A DNA stretch of 64,000 nt from Novosphingobium colocasiae (GTDB taxonomy: Bacteria; Pseudomonadota; Alphaproteobacteria; Sphingomonadales; Sphingomonadaceae), in the NCBI RefSeq assembly GCF_014652555.1, contig NZ_BMZA01000005.1, forward strand, positions 139,322 through 203,321, written 5' to 3'. The first letter of the stretch is position 1. Every line of letters begins with the position of its first letter. The translations under genes were made by a program, and so were the position numbers. This document shows, in pieces, positions 1 to 8,504 of the stretch. Under the pieces are notes generated by a model. The model did no database searches and was not told where the DNA came from. It saw only the letters and a list, made by a program, of their open reading frames with translations.

Positions 1-1
1 A

Positions 2-256
2 GCCCGGGGCCCGCGGCGGGACGGGCCTGCTGATCCGGCCGCCGAACCTTACGCATCGCTGCCGCTTTCGGTCAGTGCCGTGGTGATCGACATGCGGCTC
101 GATTTCGCGCGGGTGGCGGCGCTGTCAGCGGGCGATGTGATCCCCGTCGCCATCGCCCGGGCGGTGCCGTTGCGGGTGGGCGGGCGCACCGTCGCCACCG
201 GCACCGTGGGCGAGGTGGAGGATCGTGTCGCCATCCAGATCGGCCACGCCTTCTGA
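2..256 (+). CDS. fliM: Flagellar motor switch protein FliM, C-terminal part
   Basis: The frame is open from the window edge to a TGA at 254-256 and gives about 84 residues. The end reads as the SpoA (surface presentation of antigens) domain of FliM: a hydrophobic strand pattern, then VGGRTVATGTVGEVEDR and a short IQIGHAF tail. FliM forms the C-ring with FliG and FliN and binds the chemotaxis signal protein. It lies 39 bases before fliN, and the usual export-gate genes follow in order. The start is outside the window. Confidence 0.85.
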   Translation, partial: ARGPRRDGPADPAAEPYASLPLSVSAVVIDMRLDFARVAALSAGDVIPVAIARAVPLRVGGRTVATGTVGEVEDRVAIQIGHAF

Positions 257-295
257 TCCCCCCGCGCCCGAACTCAAACGAAAGATATCCCGATC

Positions 296-613
296 ATGAG
301 CATCCATCCCCGCGCTTTCGATTTCCTCAAGGACGTCGACGTGCGCCTTACGGTCGAGCTTGGCCGTACCCAGATGACCCTGAAGGAGATCATGACGCTG
401 GGCCCCGAAAGCCTCGTCGTGCTGGATCGCATGACCGATGAACTGCTGGACGTGATGGTCAACGGCAAGGCCATCGCGCGCGGGGAAGTGGTGGCCCACA
501 ACGGCCGCTTCGGCCTCAGGATCGTCGAACTGCTCGGCGATGATACGCCGCCGGTTCCGGGCGGAATTCCCGGCCTGTCGCCGCGCGCGGCGGGTGACGA
601 GGATGCGCGCTGA
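296..613 (+). CDS. fliN: Flagellar motor switch protein FliN
   Basis: A 105-residue protein made almost entirely of one SpoA domain (about residues 12-80; VRLTVELGRTQMTLKEIMTLGPESLVVLDR). FliN is the lower C-ring subunit and helps dock export substrates at the flagellar base. A short Pro/Gly-rich tail follows the domain. The stop overlaps the fliO start by one base (TGATG), so the two are translationally coupled. The length is normal for alphaproteobacterial FliN. Confidence 0.93.
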   Translation: MSIHPRAFDFLKDVDVRLTVELGRTQMTLKEIMTLGPESLVVLDRMTDELLDVMVNGKAIARGEVVAHNGRFGLRIVELLGDDTPPVPGGIPGLSPRAAGDEDAR

Positions 614-882
614 TGCTGTGGTATATCCTCAAGCTGGCGATCCTGCTGCCGCTGATCGGTGGCCTCGCCTGGGTCAGCCTGCGGTTCGCCAAGCGCATGC
701 AGGACCGCGCGCTGGCGGGGGGCAGCGCCAGGGCGGCGCGGGTGATCGAGACGACGATGCTCTCGCCCAGCCACCGGCTGGCGGTGATCGCCTTTCATGA
801 CCGCGAGATACTCGTCGGCGTTTCGCGCGGCGGGATGACCCGGCTGGCCGAAGCGCCGCGCCGGGCGGAGGTGCTGCCGTGA
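613..882 (+). CDS. fliO: Flagellar biosynthesis protein FliO
   Basis: An 89-residue protein with one N-terminal membrane segment (about residues 3-24) and a small basic cytoplasmic domain containing VIETTMLSPSHRLAVIAF, the FliO/YscO-type pattern. FliO assists assembly of the FliP ring of the flagellar export gate. FliO diverges fast, so the call rests on size, topology and its place between fliN and fliP. Its stop overlaps the fliP GTG start. Confidence 0.85.
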   Translation: MLWYILKLAILLPLIGGLAWVSLRFAKRMQDRALAGGSARAARVIETTMLSPSHRLAVIAFHDREILVGVSRGGMTRLAEAPRRAEVLP

Positions 883-1625
883 AGCGCTGTCTTGCCGCGC
901 TGGCGGCGCTGCTGATCGCCCCCGCTGCCCATGCCCAGACCGCCATTCCCGGCGCGCTCGATCGCGCGTTTGGGGCGATGGGCGGGACCGACGGGCCGGG
1001 GATGAGCATGTCGTTGCAGTTGCTCATGATCATGGGGCTGTTGACGATCCTGCCCAGCCTGATCCTGATGATGACCAGCTTCACCCGGATCCTGGTGGTG
1101 CTGGCGATCCTGCGCCAGGCGATCGGCCTGCAGCAATCGCCGCCTAACCAGGTGCTGATCGGCCTGTCGCTGTTCCTGTCGCTGTTCGTCATGGCCCCGA
1201 CGCTGGAGCGGGTGAACCAGACCGCGATCGCGCCCTATTCGGCGGACCAGATCAACGCCCAGCAGGCGATCGCCAATGCCGGGGTGGAATTCCACGCCTT
1301 CATGATCCGCCAGACCCGCGAACGCGATCTGGCGATGTTCGCCGATATCGCCCATTCGCCGCGCTTCGCCACGCCTGCCGACGTGCCGTTCTCGATCCTC
1401 CTGCCCGCCTTCGTCACCAGCGAACTGAAGACCGCGTTCCAGATCGGCTTCATGCTGTTCCTGCCGTTCCTCGTCATCGATCTGGTCGTCTCGTCCGTGC
1501 TGATGAGCCTGGGGATGATGATGATGAGCCCGATGGTCGTCTCGATGCCGTTCAAGCTGCTCCTGTTCGTGATGGTCGATGGCTGGTCGCTGCTGATGGG
1601 ATCGCTGGCGGCAAGTTTCACGTGA
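879..1625 (+). CDS. fliP: Flagellar export gate protein FliP
   Basis: 248 residues with a cleavable signal peptide (MKRCLAALAALLIAPAAHAQ) and several membrane segments. The family motif region LPSLILMMTSFTRILVVLAILRQAIGLQQSPPNQVLIGL lies near residues 65-105 (broken here by position: 1050-1170). FliP forms the core of the FliPQR export gate in the flagellar basal body. The GTG start at 879 overlaps the fliO stop. Length and topology are those of the family. Confidence 0.96.
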   Translation: MKRCLAALAALLIAPAAHAQTAIPGALDRAFGAMGGTDGPGMSMSLQLLMIMGLLTILPSLILMMTSFTRILVVLAILRQAIGLQQSPPNQVLIGLSLFLSLFVMAPTLERVNQTAIAPYSADQINAQQAIANAGVEFHAFMIRQTRERDLAMFADIAHSPRFATPADVPFSILLPAFVTSELKTAFQIGFMLFLPFLVIDLVVSSVLMSLGMMMMSPMVVSMPFKLLLFVMVDGWSLLMGSLAASFT

Positions 1626-1640
1626 TCGGGAGCGTTCGCC

Positions 1641-1931
1641 ATGGATGATGTCACCACCCTGCTGTCTTTGGCGGACAAGATGCTGTGGGTCACCGCGCTG
1701 ATCGCCGCCCCGGTGCTGATCGCGTCGCTGGCGGTGGGGCTGGTCGTCGGGGTGATCCAGGCGGCCACCTCGGTCAACGAACAGACGCTGACGTTCGTGC
1801 CCAAGCTGGCGGTTACCGCGCTGATGCTGGTGGTGCTGGGCGGCTCGATGCTGACGCTGGTGGGTGATTTCACCGAAGAGATATTTGCGCAGATCGCGGC
1901 GGTCCCGGCCACGCGCGAGGCACCGCGGTGA
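1641..1931 (+). CDS. fliQ: Flagellar export gate protein FliQ
   Basis: 96 residues with two membrane hairpin segments and the FliQ motif VIQAATSVNEQTLTFVPK. FliQ wraps around FliP and FliR in the export gate. It is slightly longer than the common 89 residues because of a short C-terminal tail. Its TGA overlaps the GTG start of fliR, as in coupled export-gate operons. Confidence 0.95.
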   Translation: MDDVTTLLSLADKMLWVTALIAAPVLIASLAVGLVVGVIQAATSVNEQTLTFVPKLAVTALMLVVLGGSMLTLVGDFTEEIFAQIAAVPATREAPR

Positions 1932-2710
1932 TCCAGCTATCGTTCGGCTTCGGGGCGCTGGAAGCGGAATTCTGGCGGCTGATCTTCGTGATGACGCGGA
2001 TCGGCGCGGCGCTGGTGGCGGCACCGCTGTTCGGCATTCCCACCGTACCGCCACAGGCCCGGGTGATCGTTGCCGGGGCGGTGGCGGTGCTGGTCTGCGG
2101 CTGGACCGGCGTGGCCGCCCCGCCGGCGCTGTTGAGCGTGCCGGGCCTGCTCAGCGTGCTGGGCGAGGTGCTGGTCGGCCTGTCGCTCGGCTTCGTGCTG
2201 CAGATGGCGTTCGCCGCGCCGATCCTGGGCGCGGAAGTGATCGGCGGCGCGATGGGGATGAACATGGCGGTCTCCGTAGATCCCAACTCCGGGGCCAGTT
2301 CGCCCGCGATCGGGCAGTATTTCACCGTGCTGATGACCCTGATCTTCCTGGCGATGGGCGGGCACCTGCAATGGATCAGGCTGGTGGTGGAAAGCTATCG
2401 CCTGCTGCCGCCGGGGCACACCTGGCTGGGTGCCGGGCAATTCCACGCGGTCGCCGCGCTGGGCGCGATGATGTTCGTGACCGGGGCGACGATCGCGCTG
2501 CCGGTCTGCCTGGTCCTGCTGGTAGTGCAGATGGTGACCGGCGTCCTCAGCCGCTCTGCCCCGTCGCTCAACCTGTTTTCGCTGGGCCTGCCGGCGGGGG
2601 TGCTGGCCGGGCTTGCCGCACTTCTGGTGGCCGCCCCGGTGCTGACCGATATCATGATCCGCCTCAACGGCGATGCGCTGGACGCGGTGGCAGGGCTGTT
2701 GCGGCGATGA
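1928..2710 (+). CDS. fliR: Flagellar export gate protein FliR
   Basis: 260 residues with about six membrane segments and a FliR-like N-terminus (FVMTRIGAALVAAPLFG). The conserved inner segment MNMAVSVDPNSGASSPAIGQ is at about residues 115-135. FliR completes the FliPQR gate and contacts FlhB. The GTG start overlaps fliQ by four bases, and the end overlaps the flhB ATG by four bases (ATGA). Confidence 0.95.
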   Translation: MIQLSFGFGALEAEFWRLIFVMTRIGAALVAAPLFGIPTVPPQARVIVAGAVAVLVCGWTGVAAPPALLSVPGLLSVLGEVLVGLSLGFVLQMAFAAPILGAEVIGGAMGMNMAVSVDPNSGASSPAIGQYFTVLMTLIFLAMGGHLQWIRLVVESYRLLPPGHTWLGAGQFHAVAALGAMMFVTGATIALPVCLVLLVVQMVTGVLSRSAPSLNLFSLGLPAGVLAGLAALLVAAPVLTDIMIRLNGDALDAVAGLLRR

Positions 2711-3846
2711 GCGAACAGGAAGGCGAAAAGAGCTTCGCGCCCAGCGACAAGCGCAAGCGCGAGGCGGCGCGGCATGGCGATGTCATCCGCTCGCGCGAAC
2801 TGGCAACGGCGGCGGCGATGCTGGTGGGCGCGGCGTGGATGATGGTGGCGGGGCCGTGGCTGATGCGCGTCCTTGCCGATCTGCTGCGCGCCGGCTTCAC
2901 CTGGGATCGCGCTTCGATCGACCGGTTCGAACCCGGCCGGCTGCTGATTGCCGCCCTGATCGCTGCGCTGCCGCCGATCCTGGTCTTGGGACTGGCGGTG
3001 ATGGCAGCCAGCCTGATTTCGCAGCTCGGGTTCGGGGAAGGGCGCTGGATTGCTGGCAACCTTGCGCCCAAGGCATCGCGGATCAATCCGGTCAGCGGCC
3101 TGAAGCGCATGTTCGGGCCTGCGGGATGGATCGAGATCGTCAAGGGCCTCGCCAAGGTCGGCCTGCTCGGCACGATCGCGTGGGTGTGGGGCAGCGGCCG
3201 GCTGGAAACGCTGGCGCGGCTGGGGCGCGGCGATCTGTTCGGCGAGGTGAGCTATGCCTGGAACGGGCTGATCCTGCTGCTGCTGTTCCTGTCGGCCGGG
3301 CTGTTCGCCATCGCCCTGGTCGACCTGCCGGTGCAGTTGATCCGCCGCTTCCTGCGCCTGCGGATGACTCTCCAGGAAGTGCGTGACGAGGCCAAGGAGA
3401 GCGAGGGTGCGCCTGAAAAGAAGGCCGCGATCAAGGAGCGTCAGCGCAAAATCGCGATGGGCGGGCTGATCCCGGCGATGAAGGAAGCCACCTTCGTCAT
3501 CACGAACCCCAGCCATTTCTCCGTCGCGCTGGCTTATGATCCGGCCCGCGCCCCCGCGCCCACGCTGGTGGCCAAGGGGCGCGGCGACAAGGCGCTGGCG
3601 ATCCGCGAACTCGCCGCCGAGCAGGCGGTGCCGGTGCTGGAATACCCGGCGCTTGCCCGCTCGGTTTTCTACACCGTTCGCGAGAAGCAGTTGATCCGTG
3701 AGGAGCACTATGTCGCGGTCGCCGCGATCCTCGCCTTCGTCCTCTCGCTCAAGCGCGGCGAACCGCGTCCGCGGCCCGAAGTCGTAGTGCCGGTGACGGT
3801 CCGCTTCGATGCCGAAGGACGCCCCGATCCGGGATCGATGGCATGA
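2707..3846 (+). CDS. flhB: Flagellar export switch protein FlhB
   Basis: 379 residues starting MSEQEGEKSFAPSDKRKREA, a typical FlhB N-terminus. Four membrane segments (about 30-210) follow, then a linker and the cytoplasmic autocleavage domain. FlhB controls the switch from rod/hook to filament export and cleaves itself between Asn and Pro of NPTH. Here the site at residues 267-270 reads NPSH: the nucleophilic Asn and following Pro are kept and Thr is Ser. The reading frame extends upstream inside fliR, but the ATG at 2707, overlapping the fliR stop as ATGA, gives the correct family start. Confidence 0.96.
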   Translation: MSEQEGEKSFAPSDKRKREAARHGDVIRSRELATAAAMLVGAAWMMVAGPWLMRVLADLLRAGFTWDRASIDRFEPGRLLIAALIAALPPILVLGLAVMAASLISQLGFGEGRWIAGNLAPKASRINPVSGLKRMFGPAGWIEIVKGLAKVGLLGTIAWVWGSGRLETLARLGRGDLFGEVSYAWNGLILLLLFLSAGLFAIALVDLPVQLIRRFLRLRMTLQEVRDEAKESEGAPEKKAAIKERQRKIAMGGLIPAMKEATFVITNPSHFSVALAYDPARAPAPTLVAKGRGDKALAIRELAAEQAVPVLEYPALARSVFYTVREKQLIREEHYVAVAAILAFVLSLKRGEPRPRPEVVVPVTVRFDAEGRPDPGSMA

Positions 3847-3901
3847 TCGAAATACCCGCGCCAGCGCTTAACGAACCATCACCGGAGCCGTTCTGACAAT
3901 C

Positions 3902-5341
3902 ATGGTCACCAGCACATCTCCCGCCACCTCGCCCACCGCCACCAGTTCACTGGTGACCGCGCTGGGCGGTGGCAGCGGCATCGACATGCTGGACCTTGCC
4001 AACAAACTGGCAACCGCGCAGTTTTCCGTCCGCAACCAGCGGCTGGCGGAAAAGGCGGACCAGCTTGGCACGCAGATTTCCTCTATCTCCAGCATCAAGT
4101 CGATGCTGCTCGGGCTGGACACCTCGCTGGGCACGCTGGTGCGCTCGGGCGATCTCGCGCGCACTCCGGCACTCGCCAATTCCGCCGTTGCCGCTGCCAC
4201 GCTGACCGGATCGCAGACCCCGCGCGGGACCTACTCGCTGGAAGTCACCCAGCTTGCCGCCGGGCAGACGCTGGCGGGACAGGCCTATGCGGCACCGACC
4301 AGCACCGTGGGCGCGGGAACACTGACGCTGCGGTTCGGTACCGTATCGGGCGGCACGTTTGCCGCTGACGCCGGCCACGCCGCTGTGGCGATCCCGATTG
4401 CCGGCGGCGCGACGCTGGCCGATGTGGCCACCGCCATCAACGCCGCCAACGCCGGCGTCTCCGCCTATGTCGCGCAGACCGTGAACGGCGCGCAATTGGT
4501 GATGAAGGGCGCGGAGGGCGCGGCCAACGGGTTTCAGGTGGAAGTGAGTGAGGACCCGCTGGCCCCCGGCTTGTCCGACCTGGCCTGGACCCCGGCATCG
4601 ACCACCGGCCAGTTGCTGTCCACCGCACGCGACGCGGCGTTCAAGATCGACGGACTGGCCGCCACTGCGGCTTCGAACAGCGTTTCCGAGGCGATTCCCG
4701 GCGTCAAACTGCAGCTTGCCGCCACCAACATCGGCGCGCCGACCACGGTGAGCTTCGCCGATCCGGCCACCTCGATCGCCGGGGCGATGAAGGATTTCAC
4801 CGACGCGCTGAACGAGGTGATGACCGAGGTCAACAAGGCCACCGCGATCGGCGGCGATCTGGCAAGCGACGGCGGGGCCCGCGCTCTCAAACGCTCACTG
4901 TCGCAACTGGCAGGCACCGTCATCATCCCCGGTGCCACCGGCTCCGCGCGCACCCTCGCCGACCTCGGCCTCAAGACCGAACGCGACGGCAGCTTCTCGC
5001 TCGACGGCGCACGCCTTGCCGCGACGCTGGCGAGCGATCCGCAGGGCGTGGCCGACATGTTCACGAACGGCCTGCACGGCGTGTTCGCCACGGTCGATGC
5101 GATCTATCGCAAGGCTTCCGCCGCCAGCGATACCGGATCGATCGGCGGATCGCTGGCGCGATACACCAAGGCGCTCACCCGCAACGCGTCCGATCAGAGC
5201 GATCTGGCGGCGCAGCAGGAAAAGCTGCGCGCGCGGCTGGCCTCGCAGTTCACCACTTCCGAAACCCGCATCGGCCAGTCCAAGGCGACGCTGACGATGC
5301 TGCAGAACCAGATCGCCCAGTGGAACAAGTCGGGCAACTAG
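3902..5341 (+). CDS. fliD: Flagellar filament cap protein FliD
   Basis: 479 residues. The N-terminal FliD_N region (about 20-125) contains GSGIDMLDLANKLATAQFSVRNQ, and the C-terminal FliD_C region (about 235-470) ends in a heptad-rich helix (RLASQFTTSETRIGQSKATLTMLQNQI). FliD caps the filament and promotes flagellin folding at the tip. It is 55 bases after flhB and is followed by fliS, the usual pairing. Confidence 0.93.
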   Translation: MVTSTSPATSPTATSSLVTALGGGSGIDMLDLANKLATAQFSVRNQRLAEKADQLGTQISSISSIKSMLLGLDTSLGTLVRSGDLARTPALANSAVAAATLTGSQTPRGTYSLEVTQLAAGQTLAGQAYAAPTSTVGAGTLTLRFGTVSGGTFAADAGHAAVAIPIAGGATLADVATAINAANAGVSAYVAQTVNGAQLVMKGAEGAANGFQVEVSEDPLAPGLSDLAWTPASTTGQLLSTARDAAFKIDGLAATAASNSVSEAIPGVKLQLAATNIGAPTTVSFADPATSIAGAMKDFTDALNEVMTEVNKATAIGGDLASDGGARALKRSLSQLAGTVIIPGATGSARTLADLGLKTERDGSFSLDGARLAATLASDPQGVADMFTNGLHGVFATVDAIYRKASAASDTGSIGGSLARYTKALTRNASDQSDLAAQQEKLRARLASQFTTSETRIGQSKATLTMLQNQIAQWNKSGN

Positions 5342-5345
5342 TGTG

Positions 5346-5484
5346 ATGGAATCGAAGTTGGTCTCTTTACGTCACCCCGGTTTTGACCCGGGGGCCCGCT
5401 TCTTTTTGCGCCCGGACGGAAGAAAAGCGGGATCCCGGGTCGAGCCCGGGATGACGAAATCAATGAAGCCAACTTCAGATTCAG
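5346..5484. repeat. Extragenic imperfect inverted repeat between fliD and fliS
   Basis: The inner arms at 5371-5400 and 5426-5455 are near reverse complements built on a CCCGGG core and end in GATGACG. Outer arms (GAAGTTGG at 5354-5361, CCAACTTC at 5470-5477) extend the symmetry. The element fills the whole fliD-fliS gap and ends just before the fliS ribosome site. It resembles repeats common between sphingomonad genes and could fold as a stem in the transcript. Confidence 0.7.
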
Positions 5485-5493
5485 GTGACTAGC

Positions 5494-5865
5494 ATGCTGG
5501 TCCAGCGCTCTCCCCACGAAGCCTATCGTCGTGTCGATTTCGACGCGCGGGTCAAAGGTGCCAGCCCGTCCGATCTGGTGCACTTGTGCTACGAACATCT
5601 GGTCAGCGCGCTCGGCACCGCGCTCCACGCCGAAGGGCTGGGCGACAACAGCCTCAAGAGCCGTTCGATGACGCGCGCGCTGACCGCGATCACCGCCCTG
5701 CAACTGGGCGTATCGGGCGAAGCGGGCGTGGCGGGGGCGCTGCGCCAGCTTTACGAATCCGCGCGGCGCACGATCCTCGATGCCGCGATCGAATTCGATT
5801 CGCGCCGCATCGCCGTGCTGCGGGATGACTTCGCGGAGATCGGCCGGGCCTTGCAGGGCCCCTGA
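5494..5865 (+). CDS. fliS: Flagellin export chaperone FliS
   Basis: About 123 residues, all helical (MLVQRSPHEAYRRVDFDARV, then LVHLCYEHLVSALGTAL), matching FliS in length, position and helix pattern. FliS holds flagellin unpolymerised until export. An in-frame GTG at 5485 is possible, but the AGGTG at 5483-5487 lies 6 bases before the ATG at 5494, so that ATG is preferred. The sequence is divergent, so the context after fliD carries much of the call. Confidence 0.8.
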   Translation: MLVQRSPHEAYRRVDFDARVKGASPSDLVHLCYEHLVSALGTALHAEGLGDNSLKSRSMTRALTAITALQLGVSGEAGVAGALRQLYESARRTILDAAIEFDSRRIAVLRDDFAEIGRALQGP

Positions 5866-6035
5866 TCGGGAGCAGGCAGCCACGGCCGCAACCGAATTGG
5901 TGTTCCTCCATACGTGGAAAACCATGGGATTGCGGGTGATTACATAGTTGAAACCTCGAATTCGGAACAGGTCCCGCGGGCCAGCACGGCGGCATGCGAA
6001 TATCCCCTAGGCACAATCCGTTAGGGAGACGTGCC

Positions 6036-6638
6036 GTGGAACGCATCACCAACCTCATCCTCATCGATGCCGACATGCGCCGCCGCGCCACGATCAGCCA
6101 CGCGCTGTCTGCTGTCCAGATCCACGTCGAACCGTTCGAGACGATCGCTGAACTTTCCGGCTCGTGGCCCCGCTCCGGCGTGGTGCTTGTGCATGACGAT
6201 ACCCATGCGGTCGGCAACCTCATCGAATGCATGGCCGATCATGGTGAATGGTTCCCGATCATCGCCTTCAGCGAAACCCCCTCGGCCGAACGCATCGTCG
6301 AAGCGATCCTTGATGGCGCGATCGATTACGTCGCCTGGCCGATTGCCGCCGATGAACTGAACGGCGCACTCAGCCGCGCCGTTGCCCGGGCCGAGACGGT
6401 GGGCAGCGCCAAGCTGCGCGAAGTGATGGCCCGCGCCCGGATCGACCGGCTGACCCGGCGCGAGAAGGAAGTGCTGAGCGGTGTCGCCAGCGGCCTGTCC
6501 AACCGGCTGATCGGCGACAAGCTATCGATCAGCCCGCGCACCGTGGAAATCCACCGCGCCAACATGCTCAACAAGCTGGGTGCCAACCACACCTCGGATG
6601 CCATCCGCATCGCGATAGAGGCGGCGCTGGTGAACTGA
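6036..6638 (+). CDS. LuxR/FixJ-type regulator with a degenerate receiver domain
   Basis: 200 residues from the GTG at 6036, which has GGGAG at 6024-6028; an upstream ATG at 5994 lacks such a site. The N-terminal half has a response-regulator fold. The usual phospho-Asp region reads VVLVHDDTH, and the conserved Lys-Pro near the end is Trp-Pro (VAWPI), so ordinary phosphorylation is doubtful. The C-terminal LuxR helix-turn-helix is intact (RLTRREKEVLSGVASGLSNR, then SPRTVEIHRANML). Placed just after fliS, it may regulate flagellar genes, but that is inference. Confidence 0.8.
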   Translation: MERITNLILIDADMRRRATISHALSAVQIHVEPFETIAELSGSWPRSGVVLVHDDTHAVGNLIECMADHGEWFPIIAFSETPSAERIVEAILDGAIDYVAWPIAADELNGALSRAVARAETVGSAKLREVMARARIDRLTRREKEVLSGVASGLSNRLIGDKLSISPRTVEIHRANMLNKLGANHTSDAIRIAIEAALVN

Positions 6639-6729
6639 CCACCCGACTGTTCCCGATTTTACATGAAAGGGGCGTTTGAACGGGAAGAGGGCGTTTGGGT
6701 GTGACGGTATCGACTGCCGATCCCGATAG

Positions 6730-7239
6730 TCAGTGCAACCGCACCGAAGCGCGCGCAATACCTTCGCCGAAAGGCCCGCCGAACGTGTCGCTTTCGATGC
6801 GGGAGACCATTGCCGAGGCGAATGCAGCCAAAAGCGCCAGTGCCACCGTCGCACCCTCGGCGACGATCTCTTCGCCGGCATCGCTGCCGAACAGCGAGGC
6901 AAGGCAGCGGCCGTTGGGCCCGCGCGAAACCATGAACGGGCTGTCGCGTCCGATCAGCGCCAGCGCCGCGCTTTCGCCGCCGCCGGACTGCAGCAGCGCC
7001 TCCACCCGCGCAGGCATGTCGCGGTTGCGCTCGGCATCCATGCCCGCCAGCAGGAAGCCGGCCTCGCGCAGCCGGTCGCCCTCCTCGGCGGGGGCGCTGC
7101 TGACGCAATCGTGGAGGAAGTCGCGCAACTGCGCGACGATGTCGTCCTGTTCGGTCCCGGGGGTCACGCGGTATGCCATATCTGTGCCTGTGTTTTCGAT
7201 GCGCCGGATCAACCCCAGCGCGAACGCCGGGTCAACCAC
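6730..7239 (-). CDS. Hypothetical protein, possibly a regulatory or sensing protein
   Basis: 169 residues from a GTG at 7239 with GGGGA seven bases upstream; an internal ATG at 7179 is an alternative. The protein is acidic with no membrane segment. It has a helical first half (EQDDIVAQLRDFLHDCVSS) and a second half with SPFMVSRGPNGRCLASLFG and a hydrophobic helix. I do not recognise the family. It runs toward the LuxR-type gene and shares no operon with its neighbours. Confidence 0.55.
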   Translation of the reverse strand: MVDPAFALGLIRRIENTGTDMAYRVTPGTEQDDIVAQLRDFLHDCVSSAPAEEGDRLREAGFLLAGMDAERNRDMPARVEALLQSGGGESAALALIGRDSPFMVSRGPNGRCLASLFGSDAGEEIVAEGATVALALLAAFASAMVSRIESDTFGGPFGEGIARASVRLH

Positions 7240-7307
7240 GGAAAATTCCCCGACATATGCCGCCGTTCCAACTTGCTACAACCTGACTGGCAGGCATGAA
7301 GGTCTGG

Positions 7308-8444
7308 TCAGCCCGGCTTCTGGCCGGCGAACCAGGGGATCATACGCTCGATCGCCGTTGCCACCTCGCCGGTCGATACCGCGAAGCTGAAGCGCATGAA
7401 GCGGTGGCCGTTGACCGGGTCGAAGTCGATCCCCGGCGCCGTCGCCACTCCGGTATCGCGCAGCAGCCGGGTGCAGAAATCCAGGCTGTCGTCCGTCAGG
7501 TGGCCGATGTCCGCCCAGATGTAGAACGCACCGTCCGGCGGGGCGATGCGGGCAAGGCCAAGCCGGGGCAGGGCATCGAGCAGCAGTTCGCGATTGCGCG
7601 CATAGGTGCGCAAGTGCCCCTCCAGTTCCTCGACGCAATCGAACGCCACCAGCCCCGCATGCTGGGCCAGCGAGGGCGGCGTGAGGAACAGGTTGCCCAT
7701 CCGCGCGCGCGCCGTGGCGATCAGTTCGGGCGGCAGCACCAGCCAGCCCAGCCGCCAGCCGGCCATGCTGTAGAATTTCGAAAAGCTGTTCACCACCAGC
7801 GCATCGGGCAGGTGGCGCAGCATCGATTGCGCCTCGCCGTCATAGACCAGCCGGTGATAGATCTCGTCCGAAACCACGCGGATGCCCTTGCGGCGGCAGA
7901 CCGCCGCGATGGCGGCCAGTTCCTCAGGCGCGATGATCGTCCCGGTGGGGTTGGCCGGGCTGGCGAGGATCAGGCCATCGGGCGGCGGATCGATCGCGTC
8001 GAGCGCGGCGGCGGTGATCTGGAAGCGCTGCTCCGCGCCGCAGTCCATCTCCACCGGCTCCAGGTACAGCGCGCGCAGGGTGTTGCGATAAGCAACGTAG
8101 CCGGGCCGCGCCAGCGCCACCCGCGCGCCGGGCGCGAACAGGCTGGTCAGCGCCAGCACCAGCGCGGGCGAGGCCCCGCAGGTCAGGATGATCTGATCAC
8201 GCGCCACCGTCACCCCGTGAGCATCGCGGTAATAGCGGGCGATGCGCTCCATCAGCGCGGTGTTTTCCCAGTATCCCATCGGATCGGCATCGAGAATGCG
8301 GTGCGCCGCCGCGATCGCCGGGCCCGGCGCGCCGGTGGAAGGCTGGCCGAACTCCATGTGGATCACCGCCGCACCCGTCGCGGCCATTTCGTGGGCCAGC
8401 CGGCTGATGGCGATGGCGTGAAAGGGTTCTACCGAAGCGACCAT
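7308..8444 (-). CDS. Pyridoxal-phosphate-dependent aminotransferase, class I/II
   Basis: 378 residues from the ATG at 8444. The fold-type I aminotransferase signs are clear: CGASPAL early, SPANPTGTI for substrate and cofactor binding, SDEIYH, and the Schiff-base lysine K223 in NSFSKFYSMAGWRLGW. These are features of aspartate aminotransferase-like enzymes acting in the cytoplasm. The exact amino donor cannot be read from the sequence. It is divergent from a Crp-type regulator only 60 bases away, so the two may share control sequences. Confidence 0.9.
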   Translation of the reverse strand: MVASVEPFHAIAISRLAHEMAATGAAVIHMEFGQPSTGAPGPAIAAAHRILDADPMGYWENTALMERIARYYRDAHGVTVARDQIILTCGASPALVLALTSLFAPGARVALARPGYVAYRNTLRALYLEPVEMDCGAEQRFQITAAALDAIDPPPDGLILASPANPTGTIIAPEELAAIAAVCRRKGIRVVSDEIYHRLVYDGEAQSMLRHLPDALVVNSFSKFYSMAGWRLGWLVLPPELIATARARMGNLFLTPPSLAQHAGLVAFDCVEELEGHLRTYARNRELLLDALPRLGLARIAPPDGAFYIWADIGHLTDDSLDFCTRLLRDTGVATAPGIDFDPVNGHRFMRFSFAVSTGEVATAIERMIPWFAGQKPG

Positions 8445-8504
8445 GGCGATTGCGCCTAAAGAAAAATCCGCCAAAAGGAAATGCAGGGGCAAGGGAGGCG
8501 GCCA

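Noticed and set aside
795..2054. Long minus-strand open frame of 419 codons across fliP-fliQ
   Set aside because: It is antisense to well-supported flagellar genes, His/Gln/Arg-rich and has no domain; such frames are common in G+C-rich DNA.
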